DNA from: an uncultured Oscillospiraceae bacterium | GTDB lineage: Bacteria; Bacillota; Clostridia; Oscillospirales; Ruminococcaceae | Direction: 5' to 3' | Length of the DNA: 23,462 bases | Assembly (NCBI GenBank): GCA_958448395.1 | Contig: CAUDDP010000031.1 | Coordinates: forward strand, 1-23,462 | Shown: piece by piece, positions 16,290 to 23,462 of the stretch | Numbering within the stretch: the first letter of the stretch is position 1 | Layout: each line of letters starts with the position of its first letter | Program-made: the position numbers and the translations under genes | Notes under the pieces: generated by a model | What the model was told of the DNA's origin: nothing | The model's database searches: none | What the model saw: only the letters and a program-made list of their open reading frames with translations

Positions 16290-17731
16290 AATTTTGTCTC
16301 CTTTTCGATTTCGGAAGCGGTTTCCGCCTCCTGTGCCGCTGGTTCCATATGTTTCTGCACTGGGATATGCGTCTGTTCGTGCAATGTCTCATTCGACTGT
16401 CCTGGAAACAATGCTGTCTTCATCGTCATCAGCAGAATTTGCATATCCAGTAACAGAGAATACTTTTCAATATACATCAAATCCATCTTCAATTTATCAT
16501 ACGGTGTCGTATCATACAGACCAATCACCTGGGCATATCCCGTCAAGCCTGCCTTGACACGCAGCCGAAATGAAAACTCCGGCATCTGTTTTTCATATTC
16601 CTCCGCCAATTCCGGCCGTTCCGGTCTTGGCCCCACCACAGACATATCTCCCTTTAAGATATTCCAAAGCTGTGGCAGCTCGTCCAATCGGCACTTTCGC
16701 AAAACCTTTCCCACTCTGGTAATACGGTCGTCCTCCGTTTTTGCCAGCTGTGGTCCATCTGATTCTGCATTACAAACCATACTGCGAAACTTATATACAT
16801 AAAATGCTCTGCCATTATAGGTCAATCGTTGCTGTCGATACAGTACTGGCCCACCGTCATCCAGCTTAATAGCGATCCATACACCGATACTAACCAACAG
16901 CACAGGGACTGCCAGAATCAACACAAAGCAAAGGTCAAACAACCGTTTCACGATACGCTGTTCAATTCGCAGCCCACTGTTTCGACAAAGCAGCAGCGGC
17001 GTATCAAACAGTCGAATTTCCTCGCCGCCTCTGACAATAATATCGGATATTTTCGGCACAACATACGTTCGCATCTGTCGGGAAAAGCAGTATTTCAGCA
17101 AATCGTTCCGCAGCTGTCCCGGCACATCACAGAGAATGACACCCTGATAATGAGAAATGGCTTCAAAGATTGCCGCCTTCTCCTGCCGACTATCCACGCA
17201 TGCACAGATCATATATTTTTCCACCCGCTGACTCATCTTCAGCACCAATTCTCCGGCTGCTCTATCCCCGTAGACAACAATCAATTTTCTCGGCGGATAA
17301 ATCCGAAAATACAGCTTATTGCAAAAGAAAATCCACAAAAGCAGAATAACCAGATCAATTCCCATCAAAATGACCAGCGGCAACAGCCTTGCAAAATGAC
17401 GACTGATCAGACTAACCTGCAAATACGTAACCAGATTCACACAAAACAGCGACAACATCTGGCTATAAAACGAGTCACTTCGCTTCAAATATCCAACCCG
17501 CATTCCCCCGAATGCCTTTCCAAACAGCAATACCAGCACCGCATATAATAGAATCATCACCCAGTTTCCACGCCGGTAAAACGGCAGCAGCAAAAAGTTA
17601 CTGTAATAACGATACCAGATAAATGCAAAGCAGCCGGTGAGTGCTGCCAATAGAACGCCTGTAGAACAAAAGGAAAAAACGCCACGATATTGATCACGAT
17701 TTTCCACAATCATTGACTCTTTTTGTTGCAT
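16286..17731 (-). CDS. Polyprenyl-phosphate sugar phosphotransferase (WbaP/CpsE-like)
   Basis: The 481-residue membrane enzyme starts glycan assembly by moving a sugar-1-phosphate onto undecaprenyl phosphate. Four membrane segments lie in the N-terminal part (about 22-44, 57-72, 93-110, 116-137), followed by a Rossmann-like region (about 150-240), a fifth hydrophobic segment (265-290) and the catalytic bacterial sugar transferase domain: KLDDGGPVLYRQQR, FYVYKFRSM, CRLDELPQLWNILKGDMSVVGPRPE with Asp350-Glu351, and KAGLTGYAQV. A 35-residue charged tail (about 446-481) is unusual. The ATG at 17731 has AGGTGGTG upstream. It is the first gene of the operon, directly after the promoter at 17774-17802. 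Whether the first sugar is glucose, galactose or another cannot be told. Confidence 0.92.
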   Translation of the reverse strand: MQQKESMIVENRDQYRGVFSFCSTGVLLAALTGCFAFIWYRYYSNFLLLPFYRRGNWVMILLYAVLVLLFGKAFGGMRVGYLKRSDSFYSQMLSLFCVNLVTYLQVSLISRHFARLLPLVILMGIDLVILLLWIFFCNKLYFRIYPPRKLIVVYGDRAAGELVLKMSQRVEKYMICACVDSRQEKAAIFEAISHYQGVILCDVPGQLRNDLLKYCFSRQMRTYVVPKISDIIVRGGEEIRLFDTPLLLCRNSGLRIEQRIVKRLFDLCFVLILAVPVLLVSIGVWIAIKLDDGGPVLYRQQRLTYNGRAFYVYKFRSMVCNAESDGPQLAKTEDDRITRVGKVLRKCRLDELPQLWNILKGDMSVVGPRPERPELAEEYEKQMPEFSFRLRVKAGLTGYAQVIGLYDTTPYDKLKMDLMYIEKYSLLLDMQILLMTMKTALFPGQSNETLHEQTHIPVQKHMEPAAQEAETASEIEKETKL

Positions 17732-17773
17732 ATAGGATTCACCACCTGTCGGTCATTCCAAAATATCATCATT

Positions 17774-17802
17774 ATTATAGCAAAGCGGTTGGGCAGTGTC
17801 AA
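17774..17802 (-). promoter_or_regulatory. Promoter of the polysaccharide operon
   Basis: Read on the minus strand: TTGACA (17802-17797), a 17-base spacer and TATAAT (17779-17774), full consensus. It probably drives all seven genes down to 10264, which are spaced by at most 49 bases. Confidence 0.88.
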
Positions 17803-17851
17803 GCATTTCCGAAATTTTCACCAGCCTCACACAATTCCAAATCCATCAAAT

Positions 17852-17895
17852 CTCTAAAAAAGAGAAACAGTGCCGTTTGTACGACACTGTTTCCC
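17852..17895 (-). terminator. Intrinsic terminator of the 133-residue ORF
   Basis: On the minus strand GAAACAGTG (17893-17885) pairs with CACTGTTTC (17872-17864), followed by TCTTTTTT. It separates the upstream unknown gene from the polysaccharide operon promoter. Confidence 0.85.
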
Positions 17896-17923
17896 AAAAT
17901 CCAATGAACAAATATGCAACAAC

Positions 17924-18325
17924 CTATCCTTTTAAGCGGGAATACTGCATGTGCATCATAAACCGCTGTGGCTGCAAATGCTCCTTTACAGTATGCCAAA
18001 ATGCTGCTGCCGGTGAAATCATCACCTTTTCTTCCGATTTTGGCTCCACCCATCCAACCAGTACATTGTCTACTTCTGCACATTGCAGCAGCATACCACA
18101 AAACGACATGACATCTTCTTTGTTCCAATTCTCATCTGAAACAGAAAAGTCATACCGTAACGGGCTGACCTGCCGACAGGTCAGTTGAAGCAATGCCTTA
18201 TGTTTTTCTGCATGAAACGAACAATTCTGTTCTGTTTGCTTTTTTTGTATGAGTCTGTTCATGTAAGAATCACTGTCAGAACATACCGTTTTCAACGTCG
18301 CCATAATCCAATTCGGTGTATTCAT
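17924..18325 (-). CDS. Conserved-looking hypothetical protein, 133 residues
   Basis: The product is not recognised. It has no signal peptide or membrane segment. It begins MNTPNWIMATLKTVCSD and contains three Cys (C15, C34, C50) among others, a central region PLRYDFSVSDENWNKEDVM and MISPAAAFWHTVKEHL near the end. The ATG at 18325 is preceded by GAGGG 9 bases upstream, and a strong terminator lies just after the stop, which together support a real gene. It follows the anti-sigma-like gene by 82 bases on the same strand and may be cotranscribed with the sigma operon, since no convincing promoter is seen in the gap. Confidence 0.65.
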   Translation of the reverse strand: MNTPNWIMATLKTVCSDSDSYMNRLIQKKQTEQNCSFHAEKHKALLQLTCRQVSPLRYDFSVSDENWNKEDVMSFCGMLLQCAEVDNVLVGWVEPKSEEKVMISPAAAFWHTVKEHLQPQRFMMHMQYSRLKG

Positions 18326-18407
18326 TTTTTATACCCTCATTTTCTGATTTCTGATTTACAACAGTTATCCGATCAGCAGATAATCGTTCTGCAATCTATA
18401 TAAACAT

Positions 18408-19283
18408 TCAGGAGATCGCATAAAAATAAAAATAATCTTCATCCCCAGCATACTGTACTGCAATGCAATCCTGAATGGAATATCCCTCTAACGGATAAAC
18501 AAGAATGGTGTAAACCCGACTGCCTTCTGTTTGTATGGCAACAGAAAAACCAGCAAGGTCACCCAATGCTTCATAAGAAACCGTTTCATAATTTGTCTGA
18601 TAATGTACCCCGTTCCAACGTGCATACTGGAAGTCGTATAAGGAACCATAGGTTGCAACTCCACGGAACGTGGTCGTTGTCTCTGTTTCTTCTGTCATTG
18701 GCAGTGTGGTTGTCCAAATCGGCTCTGTTTCTGTCACAATCGGGTCTGGTATAACAGGCTCTGTCTCAATCGGCTCGGACTCAGCCGGAACAATATCTGT
18801 ATCATCCGGCAGCGAATCCATCTCCTGCGTCGGCTCGCCCAACGATAAAATTACACCAGCAGCGGTTGTTGCTTCTGTGTGTCTGGAAGTGACTTTTTGT
18901 GTCTCACTTACGATAGTCTGTGTCTGGATTGCAGTTGTGCTGACTGCTGTCGTACTGGTCGAAGCAGACGGTTTGTCCGATACCGCTGTCACAAGCGGCA
19001 TCTGCTGTTCTGTCTGCTCAGAAACCTTCTCACAAAAATCATAGGGCTGTTTTCCATCTGAAAACTGCCGTCCAACTACTGCAACTGTCACCACAGCACA
19101 GCACAATGCTGCTGCCCGTGCCAATGTACCGAACCGCAGCCACTGCAAGATAAACGACGGTTTTTCTGCTCTTTGGGGCTGTACTTCTGCATGCATTTTT
19201 TGCAGAATGGCTTGTTTCATTCGCTCTTTTGCCACTTCATCCGGATTGAGATTGTCCCATACTTTTTTCCAATCTTGCTGCAT
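18408..19283 (-). CDS. Membrane anti-sigma-factor-like protein
   Basis: The 291-residue protein has an N-terminal cytoplasmic part of about 50 residues, one membrane segment at about 52-70 (TLARAAALCCAVVTVAVV), a Ser/Thr/Glu/Pro-rich extracellular stalk (about 100-205) and a compact C-terminal domain (TYGSLYDFQYARWNG to the end). No zinc HxxxCxxC anti-sigma motif is present. It is called anti-sigma-like because it follows an ECF sigma gene and overlaps it by 47 bases, and has the usual architecture: sigma-binding segment inside, sensor outside. The ATG at 19283 has AGGAGG upstream inside the sigma gene. The ligand is unknown. Confidence 0.75.
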   Translation of the reverse strand: MQQDWKKVWDNLNPDEVAKERMKQAILQKMHAEVQPQRAEKPSFILQWLRFGTLARAAALCCAVVTVAVVGRQFSDGKQPYDFCEKVSEQTEQQMPLVTAVSDKPSASTSTTAVSTTAIQTQTIVSETQKVTSRHTEATTAAGVILSLGEPTQEMDSLPDDTDIVPAESEPIETEPVIPDPIVTETEPIWTTTLPMTEETETTTTFRGVATYGSLYDFQYARWNGVHYQTNYETVSYEALGDLAGFSVAIQTEGSRVYTILVYPLEGYSIQDCIAVQYAGDEDYFYFYAIS

Positions 19284-19779
19284 AACCGTCACCTCCTATT
19301 TCTTTTTGCAGTGCTGCTCTTCCCCGTTTCAAAAGGGAACGCACTGTGGATTCCTTTTTCTTCATTGCTTCTGCAATTTCCTTGCAGGAATAGTCCTCAT
19401 AATAATATAAATATAGTACTGTTTTATATTTTTCCGGCAATTGTATCAATGCCGTCAAAACTGCATTTTCCTCTGGTGTCTGCGTTTTGGATTGCAAAAA
19501 CGCTTCCCAGTCCTCCACTTCCTGACGCTTCTGCCAAACCCAGCTATGCAGCATATTTTTACATACATTCGAAGCTGTGACAACCAGCCACCCCCGCAAA
19601 TGAGACTCGCTTTCCAATGGCTTTTGAGACTGCATGAGTCGCAGAAAGGTTTCCTGTACAGCGTCTTCTGCATCGGCACCATTTTTTAAAAAGCTGTAGC
19701 AAATTCGATAAACAGCGTCAACATGCTGCATATAAAGTTCCGTAAACGCAGCCTCATCCAGCGGGTTGACGCTTTGCAT
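19237..19779 (-). CDS. ECF-type RNA polymerase sigma factor
   Basis: The 180-residue protein contains sigma region 2 (FTELYMQHVDAVYRICYSFLKNGADAEDAVQETFLRLMQ) and region 4 (LPEKYKTVLYLYYYEDYSCKEIAEAMKKKESTVRSLLKRGRAAL), the ECF layout without region 3. The ATG at 19779 is chosen because AAGGAGG lies 8 bases upstream; an ATG two codons earlier would be too close and the frame to 19866 overlaps the promoter. It is followed by an overlapping membrane anti-sigma-like gene, so its activity is probably released by an extracellular signal. Its target promoters cannot be named; the palindrome at its own promoter suggests an additional DNA-binding regulator. Confidence 0.92.
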   Translation of the reverse strand: MQSVNPLDEAAFTELYMQHVDAVYRICYSFLKNGADAEDAVQETFLRLMQSQKPLESESHLRGWLVVTASNVCKNMLHSWVWQKRQEVEDWEAFLQSKTQTPEENAVLTALIQLPEKYKTVLYLYYYEDYSCKEIAEAMKKKESTVRSLLKRGRAALQKEIGGDGYAARLEKSMGQSQSG

Positions 19780-19846
19780 TGTCATTCCCTCCTTATTTGC
19801 CTTTCTTCCGTAAACAAGGCGACTTTTCTCTGCATTTTTCTTTTTC

Positions 19847-19867
19847 ATTATACCACTGTGGTACAAT
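19847..19867 (-). promoter_or_regulatory. Sigma gene promoter -10 with overlapping 21-bp palindrome
   Basis: On the minus strand TATAAT is at 19852-19847, about 70 bases before the sigma gene; no good -35 hexamer is seen. The -10 sits in one arm of a near-perfect palindrome: half-site ATTATACCAC (19847-19856), centre T, half-site GTGGTACAAT (19858-19867), with one mismatched pair. This is the shape of an operator for a dimeric regulator. The regulator is not identifiable here. Confidence 0.6.
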
Positions 19868-19965
19868 GATTACTACAGCACTCGCATGAACCGAATGTGA
19901 ATTTATCATAAAATATTAAAAATTGAGACGAAACGTTTTTCTGCGTATTCAAAATCTGTAGCAAA

Positions 19966-20190
19966 CAAAAATGCGGAAAACAGCATCGGGGAGAATCTGC
20001 ATTCCGCATTATTTTGCCTATGTTCAGCAAGTATGATTCTGTTTTCCCCGTCCCAGACCAGTTTATCTCTGGCCTGTCCTTTCTGGACGGCTCCTCGTAC
20101 CGCACAGTGCAATCCCCCTTCACACCGCCCTTTCTCACGGCTTAGAGGAGAAACAGAACTGCATACCACTGTTTGCACGGCATACGCCGC
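19966..20190 (-). ncRNA. Candidate structured non-coding RNA (family unknown)
   Basis: No gene fits 19868-20280, but nested pairing does. Plus-strand coordinates: GTATG 20031-20035 with CATAC 20162-20166; TTCTGTTT 20037-20044 with AAACAGAA 20151-20158; CTCCTC 20091-20096 with GAGGAG 20145-20150; CCGTCC 20048-20053 with GGACGG 20085-20090, enclosing GACCAG/CTGGCC (20056-20061, 20069-20074). This gives a closing stem and a three-way junction. On the minus strand it is followed by a hairpin (20010-20002 with 19978-19970) and TTTTT, a terminator; minus-strand loops are purine-rich (AGATAAA, GAGAAAGG). No strong promoter is seen for that strand. It lacks RNase P, tmRNA, SRP or known riboswitch signatures that I can recognise; a divergent 6S RNA is one option. 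Confidence 0.4.
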
Positions 20191-20281
20191 AAAAAAATCC
20201 CTTCAATATGGATACAATTCTGAGACGCAAAAAGTTGCAAACTACGAAAATTTTTTTCTGTTTTTCTGATTCTTGTAGGAA

Positions 20282-20315
20282 TGCACAAATCTTTTTCAAA
20301 AATTTGTGCACTTTT
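20282..20315. terminator. Hairpin upstream of the flippase gene
   Basis: TGCACAAAT (20282-20290) pairs with ATTTGTGCA (20302-20310), followed by CTTTT. It may be a weak terminator in either direction, insulating the flippase promoter from the upstream non-coding region. Confidence 0.5.
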
Positions 20316-20360
20316 CCCTATGCACCACGTGAAAAAATTTACATCTTTCTGAAAAAAGCG

Positions 20361-20447
20361 TTTTCTTTTTCATGATTTTATGGTATAATAACAATATCCA
20401 TGCGGCAGCAGTCCCATTGACGGTTCTTCTTGATCCATCAATATAAT
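20361..20447 (+). promoter_or_regulatory. Flippase promoter region, two candidates
   Basis: Candidate 1: extended -10 TGGTATAAT with hexamer at 20384-20389 and a poor -35 (TTTTCT, 20361-20366), 17-base spacing. Candidate 2: TTGACG at 20417-20422 and TATAAT at 20442-20447, but 19-base spacing. Either would drive the gene at 20502. Confidence 0.6.
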
Positions 20448-20501
20448 ATTTCCAGAAATGCCGCCCAGGAAAAAAGAATTTTATTCAAAAGAGGAGATGC
20501 T

Positions 20502-21920
20502 ATGAATCAATACAAACGACTTGCCGCCAACACCATCATTTTTGCAATCGGTTCGTTTGGCTCAAAGATCCTATTGCTGTTCTTAACAAAATTATATACT
20601 GCAAATATCAATCCGGCAGATATTAGTACAAAAGAGCTGTTAGAGCAGACAGCAAACTTTATCATCCCGATTGTAACATTTTCCATTACAGATGCCATTT
20701 TACGCTATGGTCTGATCCGAAATTACGATAAACGAAAAATACTCACCTCCTCTTATGTGATTCTTGGCTTAGGTATGTGTGTACTTTTGGTATGTTTCCC
20801 GCTGTTAAAGCTGCTGCCCTACACAGACGGATACTTATGGCTGTTGATCATTTATGTATTTACCTCTTCGCTCCGTTCCATTCATTCACAGTTTGTACGT
20901 GCAAGAGGATTGGTGACACTCTTTGCGTTTGATGGTATCCTTGCCACATTGACCCTGTTTCTCTTTAACGTCATCTTCATCTCCATGATGAATCTTGGTG
21001 TCACAGGTTTCCTGCTCTCAGTTATCTGCTCTGACCTGCTCTCCGCTATTTTTCTATGGTGGATTGCTGATCTGCGAAAATACGTGGGAAGGCAGTATAT
21101 CAGTCCAAGAATGACACATTTAATGGTAAAGTTTTCAGCACCACTGATTCCAACCGCATTACTTTGGTTGGTGACCGGCTTTTCTGACCGACTCTTCCTG
21201 CGGTATATGAATGGTCCAGCTGGACTGGTCGGTGAAACCGCTGCGGGCATTTATGGTGTTGCCTCAAAATTGCCAAATTTAATTTCCACCGTTTCCAATG
21301 TCTTCTATCAGGCATGGAATATGTCTGCTATTCTGGAGAATGATTCCAAAACACGCAGTCACTTTTATAAGCAGGTATTTTCCGCTTATGAATCCTTTCT
21401 GGTAATTGCCAGTGCTGTCCTGATTGTATTTATCCGCCCATTCTCCAATTTACTGATTGACTCCAGTACCTATCCAGAATATGCAGAAGCATATCGCTAC
21501 ACACCCATTCTGATTATCTCTGTTCTGATGATGTGTATGAACCAGTTTTTCAGCAGCATTTATTCTGCAACACAGCACACTTCTCATTCCTTCTGGACAA
21601 GTCTGGTTGCCGCAGTGGTCAATCTACTTTTAAACTGGATTCTGATTGGAAAGTTTGGAATCACAGGAGCAGGCATTGCAACCTTTGCCAGCTATTTTGT
21701 CAGCTATATGATCCGGGTACGAGATGCCAGACGGTATGTACCATTTCCGGTTGACCATACTCGATTTTCACTGAATCTTGTAATCTTATTCCTACTAAGT
21801 GCAGTCTCCATTTACACACCGCGGGGATGGAAAATCGTGCTTACAATCGGTTTACTCTTTACAGTTGCCTACAACTTTAATGCGATTACCAGTACTATGA
21901 GAAGAATCGTGAAACGATAA
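20502..21920 (+). CDS. MOP-superfamily polysaccharide flippase (Wzx-like)
   Basis: The 472-residue protein is almost entirely hydrophobic, with 12 or more membrane segments. The N-terminus NTIIFAIGSFGSKILLLFLTKLYT and the later SAPLIPTALLWLVTGFSDRLFL, with ITGAGIATFASYFVSY, are typical of polysaccharide transporters of the MOP family. Such proteins move lipid-linked repeat units across the membrane. The ATG at 20502 is preceded by GAGGAG at 20491-20496; the frame is open to 20430 but without a ribosome binding site. It is monocistronic by appearance and may serve the polysaccharide operon 2.7 kb away, which has no flippase of its own. A teichoic acid or other glycan substrate is equally possible. 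Confidence 0.88.
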   Translation: MNQYKRLAANTIIFAIGSFGSKILLLFLTKLYTANINPADISTKELLEQTANFIIPIVTFSITDAILRYGLIRNYDKRKILTSSYVILGLGMCVLLVCFPLLKLLPYTDGYLWLLIIYVFTSSLRSIHSQFVRARGLVTLFAFDGILATLTLFLFNVIFISMMNLGVTGFLLSVICSDLLSAIFLWWIADLRKYVGRQYISPRMTHLMVKFSAPLIPTALLWLVTGFSDRLFLRYMNGPAGLVGETAAGIYGVASKLPNLISTVSNVFYQAWNMSAILENDSKTRSHFYKQVFSAYESFLVIASAVLIVFIRPFSNLLIDSSTYPEYAEAYRYTPILIISVLMMCMNQFFSSIYSATQHTSHSFWTSLVAAVVNLLLNWILIGKFGITGAGIATFASYFVSYMIRVRDARRYVPFPVDHTRFSLNLVILFLLSAVSIYTPRGWKIVLTIGLLFTVAYNFNAITSTMRRIVKR

Positions 21921-21950
21921 AGCAGCTGTATTTGTTTCTTTTAAACCTGC

Positions 21951-21990
21951 CAAGCCCAGCTTCTCACCAAATAAGAGGAAAACTGGGCTT
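21951..21990 (+). terminator. Possible terminator after the flippase gene
   Basis: AAGCCCAG (21952-21959) pairs with CTGGGCTT (21983-21990) around a 23-base loop that can form CTC/GAG. The tail TGTGATAG is poor in T, so termination may be inefficient. Confidence 0.5.
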
Positions 21991-22071
21991 TGTGATAGTA
22001 GGATTTCCTCCATCAAATTGGAGCAGTTCTTCAAATAGTGAATAGAAAAATACCAGAAAGGTAACATTATT

Positions 22072-22824
22072 ATGGGATTGGATCTCTATGCAGGTACTTT
22101 TATCAGATATTATACTCGAAACTGGAAAACTGTGAATCAGAAATTTTGTGAGGAAAACGGTGTAAAATACCAAATGATACGTGCCCATCAAGAAGAGCCG
22201 GTTTCCGTTGCGGAAATAATAACTGCTGTTCATCAGTGGCAGAAACAGCTTCAAAACGTATTGCAGCATTCTGGTGTCCCTAAATTTGAAATATGGCAGG
22301 AAGACAATGAAAAAGCATATTATACGGAAAAGCCTGACTGGGATGCTTATGGTGCATTGCTGTTAATGACCTCTGCAAAGGCTTTGAAAAAGAACGTGCC
22401 AGAAGAATATCCAAAAGGTATGAATTTTGATCATCCATTGATCAATCAAGCACAAAAAAAGTACTTTCACCAATGGGCACTTTATAGAGGGGTATGTCAT
22501 TTTCTTCCACATAGCGAGAATCTACTCTTTGATTGGTATCTGGCAAACGGAAAAGAAGCTTCCTTTGCAACAATTGGAACGTTGAGAGAAGAACTAACCA
22601 CGATCAATCAGCTTTGTTGGAATGCGGATGAAAATACGATACATGGCTGGTATGAAAGTGAAGGCTATCCGACAGATTTTGTCTTTGCAAATGGGCAATG
22701 TAAAAGGATTGCGGAGCATAATGTGTATGATACGGAGTCTTTGGCTAAATTTGCATTCTCAATTTTATATAAGTCACTTATATTTGCAGAAGAAAACGCA
22801 GTCCCTGTTATTTTTGATTTTTAA
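22072..22824 (+). CDS. Hypothetical protein, 250 residues (MGLDLYAGT family)
   Basis: I recognise no assigned function. The N-terminus MGLDLYAGTFIRYYTRNWKTVNQKF looks like one shared by uncharacterised Firmicutes proteins. It has no signal peptide or membrane segment, and is rich in aromatic residues and Trp (HQWQKQL, IWQEDN, KPDWDAYGALLLM, FDWYLANGKEA, IHGWYESEG). The ATG at 22072 follows AGAAAGG by 10 bases. It stands alone between a weak terminator and a very strong hairpin, and its codon use is more A/T-ending (AGA, ATA, AAA) than its neighbours, which hints at later acquisition. A role as a contact-dependent toxin, immunity or accessory protein is only a guess. Confidence 0.75.
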   Translation: MGLDLYAGTFIRYYTRNWKTVNQKFCEENGVKYQMIRAHQEEPVSVAEIITAVHQWQKQLQNVLQHSGVPKFEIWQEDNEKAYYTEKPDWDAYGALLLMTSAKALKKNVPEEYPKGMNFDHPLINQAQKKYFHQWALYRGVCHFLPHSENLLFDWYLANGKEASFATIGTLREELTTINQLCWNADENTIHGWYESEGYPTDFVFANGQCKRIAEHNVYDTESLAKFAFSILYKSLIFAEENAVPVIFDF

Positions 22825-22871
22825 AAAATAACGAATCAAGAGAATCTCCATAAAAGTACATATGCGGCTGC

Positions 22872-22927
22872 AAAATGCTTTGAAACAAGTCGCAAGGGAA
22901 AAACGCTTACTTGTTTCAAAGCATTTT
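22872..22927. terminator. Strong hairpin, terminator after the 250-residue ORF
   Basis: A perfect 19-bp stem (22872-22890 with 22909-22927) with an 18-base loop. The arm ends in CATTTT on the plus strand and AAAATG starts the other, so it can act in both directions. It separates the unknown gene from deoD. Confidence 0.75.
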
Positions 22928-22977
22928 CTACAATTCATGATTTTTATTACAGTATCGTAGAAAGGACGTGTTTCCCT

Positions 22978-23462
22978 ATGTCAACTCCTCACAATCAAGC
23001 CAACAAAGGCGACATTGCCAAAGTTGTTCTCATGCCCGGTGATCCACTGCGTGCAAAATTTATTGCAGAAACCTATCTGCAAAATCCTGTCTGCTACAAC
23101 ACCGTTCGGAATATGCTCGGCTATACCGGCACCTATCAAGGTGTTGCGGTTTCGGTACAAGGCAGCGGTATGGGCATGCCCTCTATGGGGATTTATTCCT
23201 ATGAGCTGTTCCACGAATATGATGTCGATGCCATTATTCGCATTGGCACTGCCGGCAGCATTGCAGAACAAGTCAAACTGCGGGATATTGTCATTGGCAT
23301 GGCAGCCTGCACCGACTCCAACTATGCTGCACAATATGAACTGACTGGCACATTTGCACCCATTGCAGATTTTTCTCTGCTGGAAGCTGCTGTAGCAGCA
23401 GCACGAAAACAGAATAAGCCATTCCATGTGGGGAATCTGTTCTCCACCGATGTTTTCTATAC
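22978..23462 (+). CDS. deoD: Purine nucleoside phosphorylase, DeoD type, 5' part
   Basis: The gene starts at ATG 22978 and runs off the window end; 161 complete codons are visible. The protein begins MSTPHNQANKGDIAKVVLMPGDPLRAKFIAE, close to the E. coli DeoD start, with the phosphate-binding MPGDPLRA block and Arg24-type loop, VRNMLGYTGTYQG, GSGMGMPSMGIYSYEL, IRIGTAGSI and KLRDIVIGMAACTDS, then HVGNLFSTDVFY. DeoD enzymes are hexameric and split purine (deoxy)ribonucleosides with phosphate. AGAAAGGA at 22959-22966 is the likely ribosome binding site. No clear promoter was found in the short gap after the hairpin at 22872-22927. Confidence 0.95.
   Translation, partial: MSTPHNQANKGDIAKVVLMPGDPLRAKFIAETYLQNPVCYNTVRNMLGYTGTYQGVAVSVQGSGMGMPSMGIYSYELFHEYDVDAIIRIGTAGSIAEQVKLRDIVIGMAACTDSNYAAQYELTGTFAPIADFSLLEAAVAAARKQNKPFHVGNLFSTDVFY

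Noticed and set aside
18670..19044. Plus-strand ORF of 124 residues rich in Ser, Val and Gly
   Set aside because: It is antisense to the Ser/Thr/Glu-rich stalk of the anti-sigma-like protein; its repetitive composition is a mirror of that low-complexity coding sequence and it has no ribosome binding site.
19848..20178. Minus-strand ORFs of 90 and 96 residues in the sigma-flippase gap
   Set aside because: No ribosome binding site or recognisable protein character; base pairing in the region fits structured RNA better.
20141..20215. Strong promoter for the candidate RNA on the minus strand
   Set aside because: TTGCAA and TATCCA elements upstream are 20 bases apart and poor matches, so I do not annotate a promoter.

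Overview
The window looks like chromosomal DNA of an anaerobic Clostridia member, most likely Oscillospiraceae and Ruminococcus-like. The grounds are an FMN riboswitch with ribD-ribE-ribBA-ribH order, spoIIIA-type sporulation genes, a zinc-ribbon/kinase-fold/PASTA protein with a Pro-Thr-Glu tail, strong AGGAGG ribosome binding sites, several TTG starts and TTGACA-17-TATAAT promoters. The genus is inferred from gene style, not from a marker gene.

Layout. (1) 1-894: 3' part of a PLP-dependent methionine gamma-lyase-family gene. (2) 1043-3034: membrane protein with a kinase-like cytoplasmic domain whose catalytic residues are largely replaced, plus two extracellular PASTA-like domains. (3) 3088-6898: FMN-riboswitch-controlled riboflavin operon, followed by a HAD phosphatase (7016-7846) that might supply the dephosphorylation step of the same pathway. 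(4) 7865-8093: tRNA-Thr(GGT) with its own promoter and a terminator. (5) 8118-9805, minus strand: spoIIIAF-AG-AH without spoIIIAA-AE beside them. (6) 9806-10263: non-coding stretch with a roughly 110-bp tandem duplication and a cluster of hairpins. (7) 10264-17731, minus strand: seven-gene polysaccharide operon from one strong promoter: polyprenyl-phosphate sugar transferase, manC, gmd, two GT4 glycosyltransferases, rmd and a coiled-coil protein. Together manC, gmd and rmd would make GDP-D-rhamnose from mannose-1-phosphate. (8) 17924-18325: unknown protein. (9) 18408-19779, minus strand: ECF sigma factor and membrane anti-sigma-like protein, with a near-perfect palindrome over the sigma promoter. 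(10) 19780-20501: non-coding, with a candidate structured RNA. (11) 20502-21920: MOP-type polysaccharide flippase. (12) 22072-22824: unknown protein. (13) 22978 to the end: deoD-type purine nucleoside phosphorylase, cut by the window edge.

How parts may work together: the flippase could export the lipid-linked repeat built by the operon in (7), although it lies separately and on the other strand. The pseudokinase/PASTA protein and the sigma/anti-sigma pair both look like envelope-sensing modules around surface glycan genes. No phage, insertion sequence, CRISPR array or defence system was found. The points most worth a second look are the degenerate kinase, the candidate RNA at about 19966-20190, the sigma-promoter palindrome, the split spoIIIA locus with its adjacent repeats, and the HAD gene behind ribH.
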